From Branchiostoma floridae (taxonomy: Eukaryota > Chordata > Leptocardii > Amphioxiformes > Branchiostomatidae), in contig NC_049992.1 in NCBI RefSeq assembly GCF_000003815.2, positions 14,297,847 to 14,361,846 on the forward strand: a DNA stretch of 64,000 nt, read 5' to 3'. Under the pieces are notes generated by a model. It made no database searches and had not been told where the DNA came from. It worked only from the letters and a program-made list of their open reading frames with translations. Positions 1-12,903 of the stretch are shown in pieces (the first letter of the stretch is position 1; each line of letters starts with the position of its first letter). The translations under genes were made by a program, and so were the position numbers.

Positions 1-304
1 CGCCTTAAGTCTATTACCTATTCTTGGAACACTGCTCCGGATACCTACACGTCAGCACATATAGAGGAAAGCAAGCTTAACGGTCGCGTCTGTCTCAATA
101 AATCGTTGACTTGAGTGCCGGCTTTGATATCGTTAGCGAAACAATCGTATCGGTTATGACGACAAAGTAAAATGCCGTGATTTTGTAAGCTCTGGTATTA
201 CATCTTTCTAAAATCATAAGGCCCAAAATATTGATGAATACCATCTATCCTACATGGATGTGTATAACAGAGACATGTTTGAGACCACTGTTTTATACGT
301 ACAC
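1..304. other. Intergenic, nothing recognised
   Basis: AT-rich sequence without a long open frame, a repeat I recognise or a convincing splice-site pair. It ends at the first MITE copy. Confidence 0.5.
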
Positions 305-523
305 AACTCCAACTGCACTTAGGGTACCGGTGCGGCACTGCGGGGTTCATTGATAACTCAACGAATTTCAGAGATTATGTGTATTTTGTTGTCTTCTAAG
401 TCATACTTGTACATATTACGCAATATCTAAATTATTAAAGATCGCGAAAATAACAAAATAGAACCGCAGTGAAAGAACCCCACAGTACCGCACCGGTGCC
501 CCAAGTGCAGTGAGAGTCCACCT
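305..523 (+). mobile_element. MITE family 1, copy 1
   Basis: This is a non-coding element of about 220 bp with long terminal inverted repeats. The right arm reads, in reverse complement, AGGTGGACTCTCACTGCACT followed by a GGGGCACCGGTGCGG block, and the left arm carries the matching ACTGCACTTAGGGTACCGG. The middle holds the family core TTTTGTTGTCTTCTAAGTCA and a CAATATCTAAAT block. The outermost left bases are eroded, so no target-site duplication can be read for this copy. The same family recurs at 8070, 12680, 33556, 50953 and 52695. It has no transposase and would need one supplied in trans. Confidence 0.85.
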
Positions 524-540
524 TATGCCTTCTTCTTATA

Positions 541-786
541 CCCCCTTTACACTAGGACGGCGCTCTCACCACGCTATCTCTGCGACCTAAAATTTAAAAC
601 ACACATGTATTGCTCAACGAATTCTATAGCAAAGAAACTCATTTTTTATACTTTGTGTGTTTTGTTGTCTTCTAAGTCACACTTTTACGTTTCGTATGAT
701 ATACCCAGTGTGAAAGCGAAGTTTACACATATCATATTTAGGTCGCAGTGAGAGCGCAGTGCGATCGCCGTCTAGTGGAAAGGGGG
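541..786 (+). mobile_element. MITE family 2, sharing the family 1 core
   Basis: The ends form an inverted repeat different from family 1. The left end starts CCCCCTTTACACTAG and the right end, reverse complemented, starts CCCCCTTTCCACTAG. Both arms continue through GACGGCG and reach TGCGACCTAAA. The interior nevertheless matches family 1: TCAACGAATT, then TTTGTTGTCTTCTAAGTCAC and CTTTTACG. This is the only copy I see in the window and it lies 17 bp after a family 1 copy. It is probably a related non-autonomous DNA transposon with exchanged ends. Confidence 0.75.
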
Positions 787-3700
787 CCTCAGTAGCGGTT
801 AGATATAGCTTCAACTTCAATTGCCATTCTTAAGAGCAAATGCAACTATATATACGCCAGCCAACTGACATTTTGAGAGACTTCCAGTTCGTAATATAGT
901 TGTATCATTGGACGCCAATGCCTTAATGTTAGTATAATACAATGTGGTTACAACTGGCCACACAATGACTACCCACTCACATCCCTAACCCAAATCAAGT
1001 GTCATGGGAGAGGAGCAGTTATGTAACGGTACGGGTGGGATTCCTTCACATATGAAACGGACAGGTTACAGTTCTTTGTCAACCCTTACTTTAATCATTG
1101 GGAAAATGGATTCGTCGTTTGGACGTGATTTCTGAAATTGACTCGGGGAAGGTATACTATTGTGATTCCAGCATTGGTCAATAGGGCGGCTTTTGGTTTA
1201 TAATGATTATCAATAATGAGTAAGGATATCTAACGATTTCTGACCTATAGAATATTAGTAGGAAACATGCGAATCAGATCCCCAAACTTGGTATTTGGCC
1301 TGGAAGGCTAGTTCGTCATCCTTTGTAAAGCAATTAGTTCTATAGAGATAATGTGTTTGTACACAGATTCTTGCACCTTATTTGTGCACTGCAAATGCAG
1401 ACTAGGATGCATTCGTATAAAAAACGTCACCTGGTTTTATATGCTTTTAATACAAAAAGTGAGAACTCATGTACATGTTTGGCCCAACTAATATCATATT
1501 TCATATGATCATGATCCATGCTTTGAACATCGACCAGCAAGGATATAGAAAACAACAACAAATCTACTGAAGATCTGAGCTTAACAAACAAGTATCGGAA
1601 CGAACACATAATAAAATTGAAGTAAGTCTGACGAACGTACATAGTGGTTACGGATGTTGGAATAGAAAATAAAGGGCACGCCACTGATCTGTATTCCACA
1701 ACAATACATTCCCGCCGCCAGCTTGTGCAGATTCTTCTCGTGTATATGGGATTTGTTTGGCCCTTCAGCTTCTTATTAGTGAGGGCCGGGGTTGGCAGGG
1801 AGCAAATTCTGTGCCGCTGAAGATAACAAGAAGGGCTATTCACCACCACGCAGCAATGAGCGGCAAAAATATCAGCACACGGACAGAATCCTAAACAACT
1901 TCACCCTGTCTGTAATTGCGACATCAAAGACGTAATTGGTTTTGCTGGAATTGTAGGATCAGCCGATGTCAATGATGTTGTGTGAATAAGACGTGTATGC
2001 CAAATGTATAACAATTTCATATTTTATAAGAAATGCACTTAGATATTGACATTGATAGGATGAAAATCCAGGAGCGTACAAGACTCTTTGAACGTTCGTG
2101 ATTGAAATGAAATATCCCTTCAAATGGGTTACATAATCGGTTGGACTTCTTCATAAGTTTTCAGAGGCTGCAACACTTTTTATAAGCATAACAGTAAATC
2201 CTATTACATGTGAATTCAACGTACAGAATGCCATTTGAGCATAGTTTATTACTAACCTGAAATCACGAAGTCCTTTATATCTAACATAGCAATTTTTCAG
2301 ACGGTAATCGTAATCCACGAAGAAGGTTAAATATATGTATGATGTATACACGCTGTGCTTTACCTGATTGTGGACTGCTATCACCAATCTGACCTATTTA
2401 CTCAATGTTGTATGAAAACTGTTTGTCTATGAAAATAATCAAAGTGCTTCGGACATCACCGCTGAAAGGCGTACGTCGTCTTTTCCAGAATATGTCGTTT
2501 AGAAGTTGCCATATATTTCATTGATATGAAATAGTTTTCTGATGATGTTTGATGATCTTCATTATGTTGCGTCACGTTTTATTAGGCTTTAACTTTGTGT
2601 TGTTCTTTAAATTCATCATTTACAATGTACAGAAAATGGTGACTGGTTTCATAGCATGGTCTTTTGTGCCAGTGATATGTATGAAATTTGGACATTACCC
2701 GATGAGCGACGTGGTATTTACTTTGACTATGTATTTTAGTGTGCGGTAATCGATCAACAGAACATGCCTGAAGTTGATGATTATAAAGTAAAAACAGACA
2801 TCCTATATGTCCCTGTTAACGGAATTGACTTCAACTTGTTAAATTAGAGAAATTGCACTATAACTTAGACTTAACGGGCATACAAAATGATACAACATAA
2901 ACCATACCTGCATTCTAGTTTTGATGGACCAAGTACTTTTGAGAAAACTCACGACTTTTTTTTACGTCTGTTTCATGTAATTCCGTGCTTTCCATAAGCA
3001 TAGTCATAGAGAATAGAGACGACTTCCATGTTTATGGAGATGTTAGCTAGGGATTTACTGTGGTTATGTTATGTTGTATCGCTGAAAAAGATGACATTCT
3101 GTTTTTACGACGTCTAAACCTGAAATACTGTTTCTGGCAGTGATGCATGTTCCATACAGTTTAGATAAAGACTTATACTGCATGATATAGTTTGGAAAAG
3201 AGATAGTCTTTCTATGATTCATGTATATTACGTCCATGAGGGCTATACATTGTTACTGCTTGGAGAAGCACTATTGTACAGCAGAGATTATGCCGCATCC
3301 CATCCATAGACTGTAACGCAGTAGCTATGGAGTTTTATGCCACCATTTGTGCAGAATTAGGTGATAAGGCCCGGTGAAATAGCCGTTGTAACCGTCCATT
3401 CATGTTACAACTTTTTCTGATATGTATTCCTCACACAGTGAAGACGTGGTGTAAATCCGTCTGATCTTTAGATATGGTATTGAATTTTGTAACTACACGT
3501 AGCCCAATGAAGTTATTAAACTGAATACAGGTAATATCTATGCATAAATTTGGCTATAGGCCAGAATAGGATATTGTTCACATTTTTCGACAAAGTTGTG
3601 TTTTTTTAGTTTTTTTTCCGTAATTTCACCTGAATTTTTAATCAATTCAAAATCAGTATTGCAATTCCTTATTTTTTTTCAATTTTCACGGTTTTCGCGG

Positions 3701-6700
3701 TGATGACTGTAACGTGAACTTATCATTACTGGTGACAAATAATAGAACAGACTTCAAACGCACCTGCCGCCACCGTGAACATTTAGTTCCGGGAACAAGT
3801 GAAATTTTCTCAGACCGTGACTGTTTGATACCGAGAAGACAAAGTGAATTACAGTACGTCTGGATTCGATATGTAAGTTTATAATTGCTACAGTGACAAC
3901 ATATTTCAACAGGCAGTATTTCCACAAACTACTCAAGCATCAAGTTAGCAGTTCACACATCTGAACGAAATATCGCCAAGTTTCACTAGAACAGCATCAG
4001 ACTTCAAACATAACAGGACGCTCTCTTCATACAGTGCTCATTCGATTGACCCTTTTCCTACCCCCGGGCTCGTGACATTTACTGCCTCCGCCTGTCCAGC
4101 ACAGATAAAGCCCCGTAGATACCAATGCGTCAACTCGCAGGGTGGGCAATGCATATCTGGCACACCACCAAGTTAGGTCTTAAAAATAAAGAGACAAAAA
4201 CAACAGCAGCAGACACCGGCCGCTTACACCGTAGCTGGAGAGCCATATTTATCTTTTCCGTCGACGGTAGAGCCGTGCACCTACTGCGGTATATGTCCGT
4301 GTATACGAGTCGGAGCACAGTCTCAAAAATATTCATTTGTCAAATCAATATCTGTTCGTATTTCAAGACAACCTGCTCTATCCTCAACACAATTCGATAC
4401 GCATCACCATCTTAAGAGGTTTAGCCAATTTTGGAGAGGACCAATTAGGATTCATGCATTAACATTTATTTGAGCCGACACAGGTGCAAATATCTCATTA
4501 TAAAGGTAAAAAAGCAAATGTACGTTAGGTGCATCAAAAGGAGCCTTGAAGGGATTATGTTATTACGTTGCCGAGCTAATTCCGCAGCAGCACAACGAAG
4601 TTGTGGTGTGATAAAGAAGTCTTTCTCGCCGTTATGGATAGGGGTTTCTAAAGGGAACAGCCATCGATGGCAGATCAGGCCCCAGGCACTCAAACATTTC
4701 AACTTCGGGTCGCGACCTTTCACATTTGAAGTATGAAGGAGCTGCCGGCTACACCGGCCAAAATCATCTTCTATCTCGATCATAATGAAAGAGTTGCGCA
4801 GACATACATCCCTGGCATTCCTGGAGCCATCTTTGATCTCTAGAAAGAAGATAAAAGGAGGAGCACTCTGACGAAAACACAAATCTTCTACCATTAAAGT
4901 ACTGAGTGGTACGGTCACTAATGCTCCCGCTGTAAGTTTCAACTCAGGCAGCTCTTATAACAGATATTCTATGTAATATCTTGTCCATGTACCTCTATTC
5001 ATTGCAGTCATCGAATTCTGCAACCTGTACTTTTGCGTTATGCACTGCTATGGCTTCTTCTGCTCATCGTCAAGTGGACAGCGTTACCTTATAGTTACTC
5101 TGTCTTTTGAATATCTATTCCTTAAATACAGTTGTTGCCTATGTTTTACCGTATCATACACATGTCTTAACAGAAAGTTACAATCATCCGGTCCACATAT
5201 TGTCCTGATCCTTTTGGATCAATTGTAATGTAATATAATTTTGATTGACATCTGGCTAGCTGGTAAGCATAACAGTAAATGCCACAACATAAATGCGCTA
5301 ACATGTTTCCTAATATGCTTTTCCATGAAAATATTACGAGTATAAGAGCGTACCATATGCAAACATTACAGAATCCCCTTAACTCCATAATATGTTTTAT
5401 ACATTGACATTTTGGCAATGATGTATCACTTGCGTTTATGTACATAATCCTTACCCGAATTCGATAAATGGTTCCCACTCTCCCTGATATTTAATTGAGA
5501 ATAATGGATGGGATGCTCCCGTATTGATCTGTGACAGACGTCTAACATGGGTGTAACGAGTATATAACGGGAGGGACATTTGCATATTTGTCCATGAAAC
5601 TGGTACAAAATCCACCTGTATTGGATCCATGGAATTCTAAGATGGCGGCCCGGTTAAAGAACTGATATTTTGTGAAGGCGAAGTTTGCAACTACATATAC
5701 GACGGTGATCAAATGTGGTCGAATATATCTGGACGAGTGTTTTCGTGGACAAAAATGTCAATTAAGCCATGGGATCGGATAGATATCAAAACATTTATCA
5801 CATGTATTTTGGATAAGCTGTATCATTTTCGTCATCCTATTTGATCCGTGGCAATGACGTTATGAGGATGTGTAGGGCTGTTAACAAGCAGCATATCATC
5901 CCAATATCTAGACTCTAATGAACGTGGCCTATCAGTCTCCATCAGTCTGATCCTCACATTAGCAAAATGGGTAATTAGCAAAAACACCAAATTTTTACCA
6001 TTCACAATTCAACTCTTAGTTGACAAATCCAAACAGCTTAACTCAAACAAGGATTTTGCAAAGTTATATACATGTGATTTATTTTGTATTGTTTGTTTTG
6101 TAGTTCATGAGGAGAAGAGAGAAGGAAGTGAAGCCTGATATTCCTCATGCCTTGTAGCGAGCTACTATGCTAGTGACTCGCCATTGGCATACACAACTCG
6201 GCTAACGGATAGTTGTGCTGATTTAATTTACCTACAGCACTGCGCTACAATGAAGCAACAAGGGGAGAGGGCAGTGTCCTTCGGTCCGTTTTCATCATAT
6301 CAGTTCATTACTAACACAGTGCATTTACAGAAAATTACTTTAACTTGAGCGATGTGTGCATTTCCTTTAATATAGAAATATTAATGTAGGAGAGTGTGAT
6401 GAGGCGGGGTATACATGGCTTATGGCTGGCTGAAATTTACATAGAAGTTTTTGCATTTTTCTGCCTCCAAGCCACACAGATAACTATCCCGGATGAGGCT
6501 CTAGTCTCTCCATCTTCCCTTCCAGTGACTTCCTCCAGGCTATGTTCTTTAATAAATCGGAGCAAGACCATTAGGGGATTCCTTATTGGCGACATTTGAA
6601 TGCCGATGAATTCCAAATGTTTCGTGCCGGAGGATCCATATATCTCTCCTTACGGCCGTCCTAGGGAGAGCTCTCGGGCTTGGTGAGAATTTTTCACCGG

Positions 6701-8066
6701 GACTCCTGCTGTCAGGGTACGGTCCCCCGGGCACAACTACAGTGCTAACACTGCATCTGCCCGCCTCTCTATCTCCAGCAGATGCATGATAGGGGATCTA
6801 AATTCCGATTTGATATTAATGCAGTCCAACGTAAACGTATCCATCTAGATAACATGAATTACACCGGATCTCGGTCTTGTCGAGGCGGAGCGTCTAGCCG
6901 GCTATCCGGGTCTCCAGGTGACCAACCGCCTGCTCGATTTTTCAACCAATCATTTCAAAATCAACGACGGGCAAGACGAGAATGTTAACTTTGGGGTACA
7001 ATGACGTCACCATTTGCAAGGCAGAATAAACCAGTAGTAGCCTTTCGTACGTCGCACTTAGCAATTATTAAGAAGAGAGAAAAAACATTAAATGTAGCAG
7101 TTAACAATAGTGTACGATGTATTCTACAGAAATACGTGATGTTTTAGTTTATTTCTCACCTAGTTTTGTTTAAAATTACTGTATAAGTTTAGTTTTTCCT
7201 TTTTATCCATTAGACCAATTTTGTGGTCCTTTGTGCATTAAGCTCACGGGTATGGACATGCAATAAAGATTATTATTATTGCTGTTTTATACAAGCTCAA
7301 CACTTTCAGCAGCTAGCTGTGGTGAACATCCCCCCCCCCCCCTCAAACAAAAAACACAGGAAAGACATGATATCTAACCTTGTATTCGATAAAATTACAA
7401 GTATCTATTTTCTGGCAAAGGACTAGAGTCTATCTGCTTTTTTTTTGTAAAACGAATCCTTTTTCTCATGGTAGGGAAAACTTAAAAAGCTCACTACCAA
7501 GCATCGGTATCTTCTAGTAGTAACGGTTCTACAATCTGGGAACCTATTAAAGATTCAAACAAGAAATCAAACTAGGATTTTCCCATGCAAATACGTGCAT
7601 GTGTACAGACAAAACAATTTTAGATAATGAAATAAAATCCCAATTTGTATAACTTGATGTAGACATTTTAAACTACACATGATAAAAATAGTATATGTTG
7701 GGCGTCAAGAATACCCTACTGACTAAAAGAATGGGTGGACTGGATGATGTTTGAAGCGTCTCTCTCGACGACGCATTCGGGAAATCATATATTGGTCTTC
7801 ATTTACTGCATGCATAGTGTGATTGCCTGGTCAAGCATCGGGAGCTGCGGCTTGACTATGTGGACAATTTGATTTTGTAATGAATAGACTACTAACAAAT
7901 TGGCACAAATTTGCACAGAGAATGGTAGGAATGAGTCTTGACAGATAGCCTGACCGGTCGATGATTACAGTGGTTCTGTCATAAGCAACAGACGCAACGT
8001 TTACATTTTAAACTATGGAAAAAAAACTCTTCGAGTTGTCGCAACCAGGTTGAGGAAGGACCAACG
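787..8066. other. Intergenic, gene-poor
   Basis: No gene recognised. The longest open frames are 140 codons (1427-1849, minus) and 158 codons (4466-4942, minus). Neither has a recognisable domain, and frames of this size can arise by chance in this much AT-rich DNA. There is a T-rich patch near 3600-3620 and a run of 13 C at 7330-7342. GC rises around 6480-6990, but I could not assign a gene or element there. Confidence 0.45.
7330..7342. repeat. Poly-C tract
   Basis: A run of 13 C residues. Such tracts are length-unstable and the exact count may be unreliable. Confidence 0.8.
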
Positions 8067-8069
8067 TAA

Positions 8070-8301
8070 AGGTGGTATCTCACTGCACTTGGGGTACCGT
8101 TTCGGCACTGCAATGTTCAAATTTCAGAGATGAAGAACAAATATCCTTACGTTTTGTGTATTTTGTTGTCTTCTAAGTCATACTTTTACGCATTACGCAA
8201 TATCTAAAGCATACAAAATCGGCAAAAATAACACAACAGTGCCGCAGTGAGCGAACCCCGCAGTGCCGCATCGGTGCCCCAAGCGCAGTGAGATACCACC
8301 T
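8070..8301 (+). mobile_element. MITE family 1, copy 2, with TAA target duplication
   Basis: A well preserved copy. The left arm begins AGGTGGTATCTCACTGCACT and the right arm ends in its reverse complement. The core TTTTGTTGTCTTCTAAGTCA reads in plus orientation. The element is flanked by TAA at 8067-8069 and TAA at 8302-8304. A 3-bp TWA duplication is the signature of PIF/Harbinger transposons, so this family is tentatively Harbinger-derived. Confidence 0.88.
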
Positions 8302-8304
8302 TAA

Positions 8305-9782
8305 GGTATGAACCATTCCTACAAAGCTAGCCTCAAAACCGTGAGTTATGGAAATGGCTGTCATGCGATGGAATTCTTCTATGTACAGCGGCAGCAGGGT
8401 AGAGTTCAAACAGGGACAGCAACTGTAAGATTACCATACTTACTCCGTACATCACCCGACACATTTCTAAAGGAAGGCCGGCATCCTCCAACAGTTCTGT
8501 TAGTGACCAATGCTAACGTCAAAGAACTCCCATCCCACCGGTGACTGGGATATCTAGATTAATGGTGATAGCTGGTATCACGATGTGGTATACTCAATTT
8601 AGTGCTGTTTCGGGGGACCCAGTGGGCACGGCCATTACAGCGCGTTCTTCTTTCTTCAACGTCAAGCTAGCCAATTGGGACTTCGATAAAATGGCTTGAC
8701 TACAATGTCGTAATAAACATCCCCGGAGATCAAGTGCGTTACTCCGGGCTCAATGGAGAATTGAGCACTTTGCCTGTCATTACCAATAATTCTTTGTGGC
8801 AAAGTTTTCTCTTTCTCATTAAGGGTTGGTATCTCTCAGGGGGGACATGTAGTAGACATAATTCAAAGTCGGGAAGGCGAGAAATGGGGTGTAATGGTCT
8901 ATGCCCTGTACAAAGGAATGCCTTAAATTTAGAGAAGCAAATGTAAAGGAATCATATCGTTAAAGCTTCAGATGCTAGGCGGGATTTCTAAGGGTACATA
9001 ACTGGAATTTGAGCACAAGAAACTCGTAATGAAATAATCGGTATTTCGGCGTAAGGAACAGTTAATAAAGGTTCAATATTTAAGGACAGTTGGTATATTT
9101 TTGACTTTTTGTCGATATTCTATACCTATAGACTGGATATCCAAGAAAGAAATCGAAGCTTAGACAACAATCGAAGCTCTTTACAGCCATTTTGCGACTC
9201 ATAACGGGATTCTGGCATGTGATGAATTGTGGTTAATGACGTAGGGTGATAGAGATGGGAAAATCGGACTGTCATATTTATTTTTCTGAAATGATAAAAG
9301 GGCCAATTATAACAAGCAACAGCTAGGGGCTACGTTGTCCAAAATGGGCTTTATTCGGAGCTAATCTTCACTGTAGCCATATTGTCTGTAAACATCTGAG
9401 TTTTTCCCTCAAGGTTTTAGTCCTAGATTTGTCAGGTATTCCGCACACGTTCGAGACGCTAACATCCTATACTTCGGATTCACATTGTACTCAGCAGGGA
9501 AACCGTTCTTTCCGCATAAGCATTACCGACACAAAGAAAAGAATTGATTGAAAACGCGGGTGGTGTATCGGTCAATATGATTCTCGACTTCTATCAATTT
9601 GATGATAATGGTTGACGTTAACATCGGTGAAATGGACAAAATTGCTGCTCAAAGTTCAATACCATGAACCGAGGAGTAAATTGTGGAAAGTAAGGGAAGG
9701 ATGACTTCATTACAACGGGCTTATGTGATTCCGTATGATAACAAAGATGGCTGACCGGTTGGTAAAGTTTTTTTCTACTTAC
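8305..9782. other. Intergenic or intronic, nothing recognised
   Basis: I see no exon with convincing splice sites. If the candidate gene at 9783-10615 is real, this would be its first long intron or following sequence on the minus strand. Confidence 0.35.
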
Positions 9783-10615
9783 CCGTCGACAAAGGTCCGT
9801 CCAAGAAGGAAGCTTGTCAGAGTCGCTGTGTAAATGCACAGTATCCACGTCGCCATATTTCATGATGGGTGTCTCTTCTTCAGCATCCTGCTCGGTTCTA
9901 CGGTGTTAGAGATGAGGGAAAAGGTGGGCAAACGGACCATGGCTCCTTCTCCCGCCGTACAATCATCTTCAGTGTCCTGTGGGATGAATGAAGAGGGTAC
10001 TGATGCTGCATTGCAGTAAATACATAGACCTAATGACGCATTTTATAACCGACAGGACGGAGCAGCGGCACTCGCTATTGCAACATTATCAGTGCCTCCT
10101 GCCGAAATGATGTATTATTTATCAGGTACTGTACTTCAGACAGAGAAGTGCGCCAGGTAATCTAGAAAGACAAAATTCCTGGATTTCTACCTTAGAAGAT
10201 TTAAACAAAGGCGGAATCTCTGTCTTGGCCATTTACAGTTCATGGTGGCTAGAGGCCGGCAATCAGTGCCTCTGTTCGCTAAACCCTTATACTGCAGTAT
10301 TTATACCGGATCGATTAGAACTAGTCTGGTACACGCCAGACAATTTAAAAATGTCGGTACAATCGAAGTCCAACAGCCATCTGTTACACGTATTGTAAGC
10401 TTCTCTTAGGCACCTTTGCAGGTAATTAGAACACTACAATGTACATCAGCCCCCGAGAGTAGCCGCCTGCTCGTCTCGTTCTTCCGTCGCGTTCCTATCC
10501 AGGAGGCGCGCACTACTCTCTCACCGACTTGCACCTTCATCCACAGCTTACCTGAGCCGTCAGGTCCCTCGAAAGTTGGAGTTTGACCCGTTAACTCCTG
10601 TGCGATTTCTTCCAT
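9783..10615 (-). pseudogene. Candidate 5' exons of an unidentified gene, frameshifted
   Basis: Two minus-strand exons fit together. Exon 1 starts at the ATG ending at 10615 and reads MEEIAQELTGQTPTFEGPDGS, then stops at 10552 in a strong donor (CAG then GTAAGC) after one extra base. Exon 2 (10005-9783) follows an acceptor ATGCAG, and its first two bases complete the codon to Ala. It reads SVPSSFIPQDTEDDC, later MVRLPTFSLISNTVE, then, one frame over, EQDAEEETPIMKYGDVDTVH and LPSWTDLCRR, ending in a GTAAGT donor. The change of frame near 9893-9897 looks like one missing base; with it restored the exon would end in phase 0. The product would begin with an acidic, soluble stretch. I do not recognise the family and found no further exons, so this may be a decayed gene, a sequencing error, or chance. 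A GC-richer stretch upstream (10690-10875) could hold the promoter. Confidence 0.35.
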
Positions 10616-12676
10616 CTAGTGATCCGTAAGTCGTCCGTCATCAGTGTGGGACTAGCGTTCACGAGGATGAGGCATTAGTACCCGCGCTTTATCTGCTGAC
10701 TGACTGAGTAACGCTGCTTGTCCTGGAAGAGTCCACTCCGAACACAACGGTGCACAGCTCGATCCACGCCGCACTATCAAATGGACAGGAACTGCATGGG
10801 CAAGCGGAATCGAAATTAATGTTCAGGCTGCGTTCGCCGGCGAACCAGGGGCAAAGATGGTGCCGCCTAAACATTCAAGGGCGGGCGCACGCGTGTTTTA
10901 TAAGCGGAGCACCGAATTAGATAGTAATTGGACGTCTCAGAACTGGCACACGGTTAAAGGTGAAACCCCCATTACGCTCGGGAAGGCTCACCCGTCACCA
11001 GGGGTTCCGCTTTTGTTTGTCATTGACCCCTCTAACCTCCTGCCTATAGCCATTACTACCTAGTCTTAGGTACGGTATTAGGAACCGTAAAAGGAAGAAA
11101 TTACGGCATCCTATGGCTTAATAGCCACCGTCACTTGAGTAAATGCTAATGACCGCCCTGACATGAAGCAATTACCAAATAATGGTACGACTCAATGACT
11201 CTTATGCCTTTGCTCAAATTTCCATGCAATGGGTTCACTATTGTGGTATTGTTATGGCAACTCAATGTAATAACTACTGATAAAGGCGTTTGATTGTGAG
11301 ACTCCCTTTGTCAATTAATTGGATCATGCCGGATGCGGTCTTTCATCTTTGAATGGGGACGGTCTAGCTATTTACGTATTGTACACTTTTACGTGCTACA
11401 GTATTCCATAGGGGGAGCCAAGTCCAATAATGCTCATCCTTTGCTTATAACGTATACCATTGCCTTAAGCCAGTTTTATTAGTTCAAGCTACTATATTAC
11501 CTTATCCGACCCGCTCCAGGAATACAGCAATCACATGACAAAGCAATTGAAAATAGTAAGAGATTGCCGGACAATTTAGCACGTACATAGCCGCGGCTAC
11601 ACGACGCACATATCTCTGGAGCACGGTGGAGTGAAAATCATCGATAAAGTAATTGTTGTTTATTAAATCAGCAGTTGCTGTCATGCCTGCTTCATGTCAT
11701 TGTCAGATCTGGAGAAAGCGCCTCTTTCAAAGATTTAACGATATTTTTCAGCCTCCAGTAGACAAAGTCACGAAATACTCAAAGGTCTTACCGGAAGATG
11801 AAGTAATCTTAACGTACTAATTTCTCAACATATCTGACGTCTTATTGTCCCCTGCTGTCATAATCGTCTCAAGACGTTTACAGATTCTTTCTTTCAAAGG
11901 TTAAAAAGATTTCATCGGCTTACTGGGGATTTTCGGTATGTAGCTCGAGATATGTACAACTATCATGGTTCACAAGGGAATGCATAAAAAAGTTCACCTG
12001 AAATTAAGGCCATTTTGGAATCATAATGTCCTTTTGACATATTGTGATTCATGTCAAGGGCCTTTCCTATATTTGGACGACAGATGGCACATAATCGGCA
12101 GGATTTTCAAGGCGTGTCTTACAGCATATCCCCTATCTACCTTTTTAATGAGGTACTTTGGGTTGATCTTTTAACCAAGATAAAGTGGTTGGGTCCGAAT
12201 ACAGTAATACCTTAATGTACTACGATTTTACAATGACCGGAATTCGGAACCAAAATGTAATGAAGATTTTGTCCTTTCAAATTGACACTTTATAGACACT
12301 TATTTGGAATGGTATTATCTAAAAATGAAATGATCAATATTGCTATGAAATTTATTCACCAAATTAATAGAAGGTTAGCGTTTATATTATTCATCCGCTA
12401 GAAGTGCGATGTCTGTTTAAGCTTCTACGCTGATCCCTGGAACATGGAATGGAATCCTATAATCTTTTGTTTGTAGCGACAATGGTTTTGAACTCAATAT
12501 GTTCTAATGCATTTGTAGGTTTCATCATATAACATTTTAGCGATATAAGGAAGCACTGGACTGTAGAAAAATGCACCACGAGAAACATTGATTCTTTCAT
12601 AAAGTATAAAGGAAAACAATGTAAAGTAGATGGAGAGGTTTCATGGGTTTCAAGATCGCTACATTAACGATGTAGG
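10616..12676. other. Intergenic, possible promoter region then AT-rich DNA
   Basis: The first 250 bp are GC- and CpG-richer than the surroundings, which would suit a promoter or 5' UTR for the minus-strand exon at 10615. The rest has no gene or repeat that I can name. Confidence 0.3.
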
Positions 12677-12679
12677 TAA

Positions 12680-12900
12680 AGGTGGGCTCTCACTGCACTT
12701 GGGGCACTGGTGCGGCACTGTTTTGTTATTTTCGCGATTTCTAATAATTTAGACATTATGTAATACGTAAAAGTATGATCTAGAAGACGACAAAATACAA
12801 AAAACGGAAGAAAATTACTTCTTTATCTCTGAAATTTGTTAAGTCATCTGCGAAGCCCACAGTGCCACACCGGTGCCCCAAGTGTAGTGAGAGTCCACCT
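12680..12900 (-). mobile_element. MITE family 1, copy 3, inverted, TAA target duplication
   Basis: The ends read AGGTGGGCTCTCACTGCACT and, reverse complemented, AGGTGGACTCTCACTACACT. The core is in the opposite orientation to the copies at 8070 and 52695. It is flanked by TAA at 12677-12679 and 12901-12903, the same 3-bp duplication seen in those two copies. Confidence 0.87.
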
Positions 12901-12903
12901 TAA

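Noticed and set aside
4466-4942. 158-codon minus-strand frame
   Set aside because: It is the longest anonymous frame but has no domain, no splice support and an equally open antisense frame; chance is sufficient.
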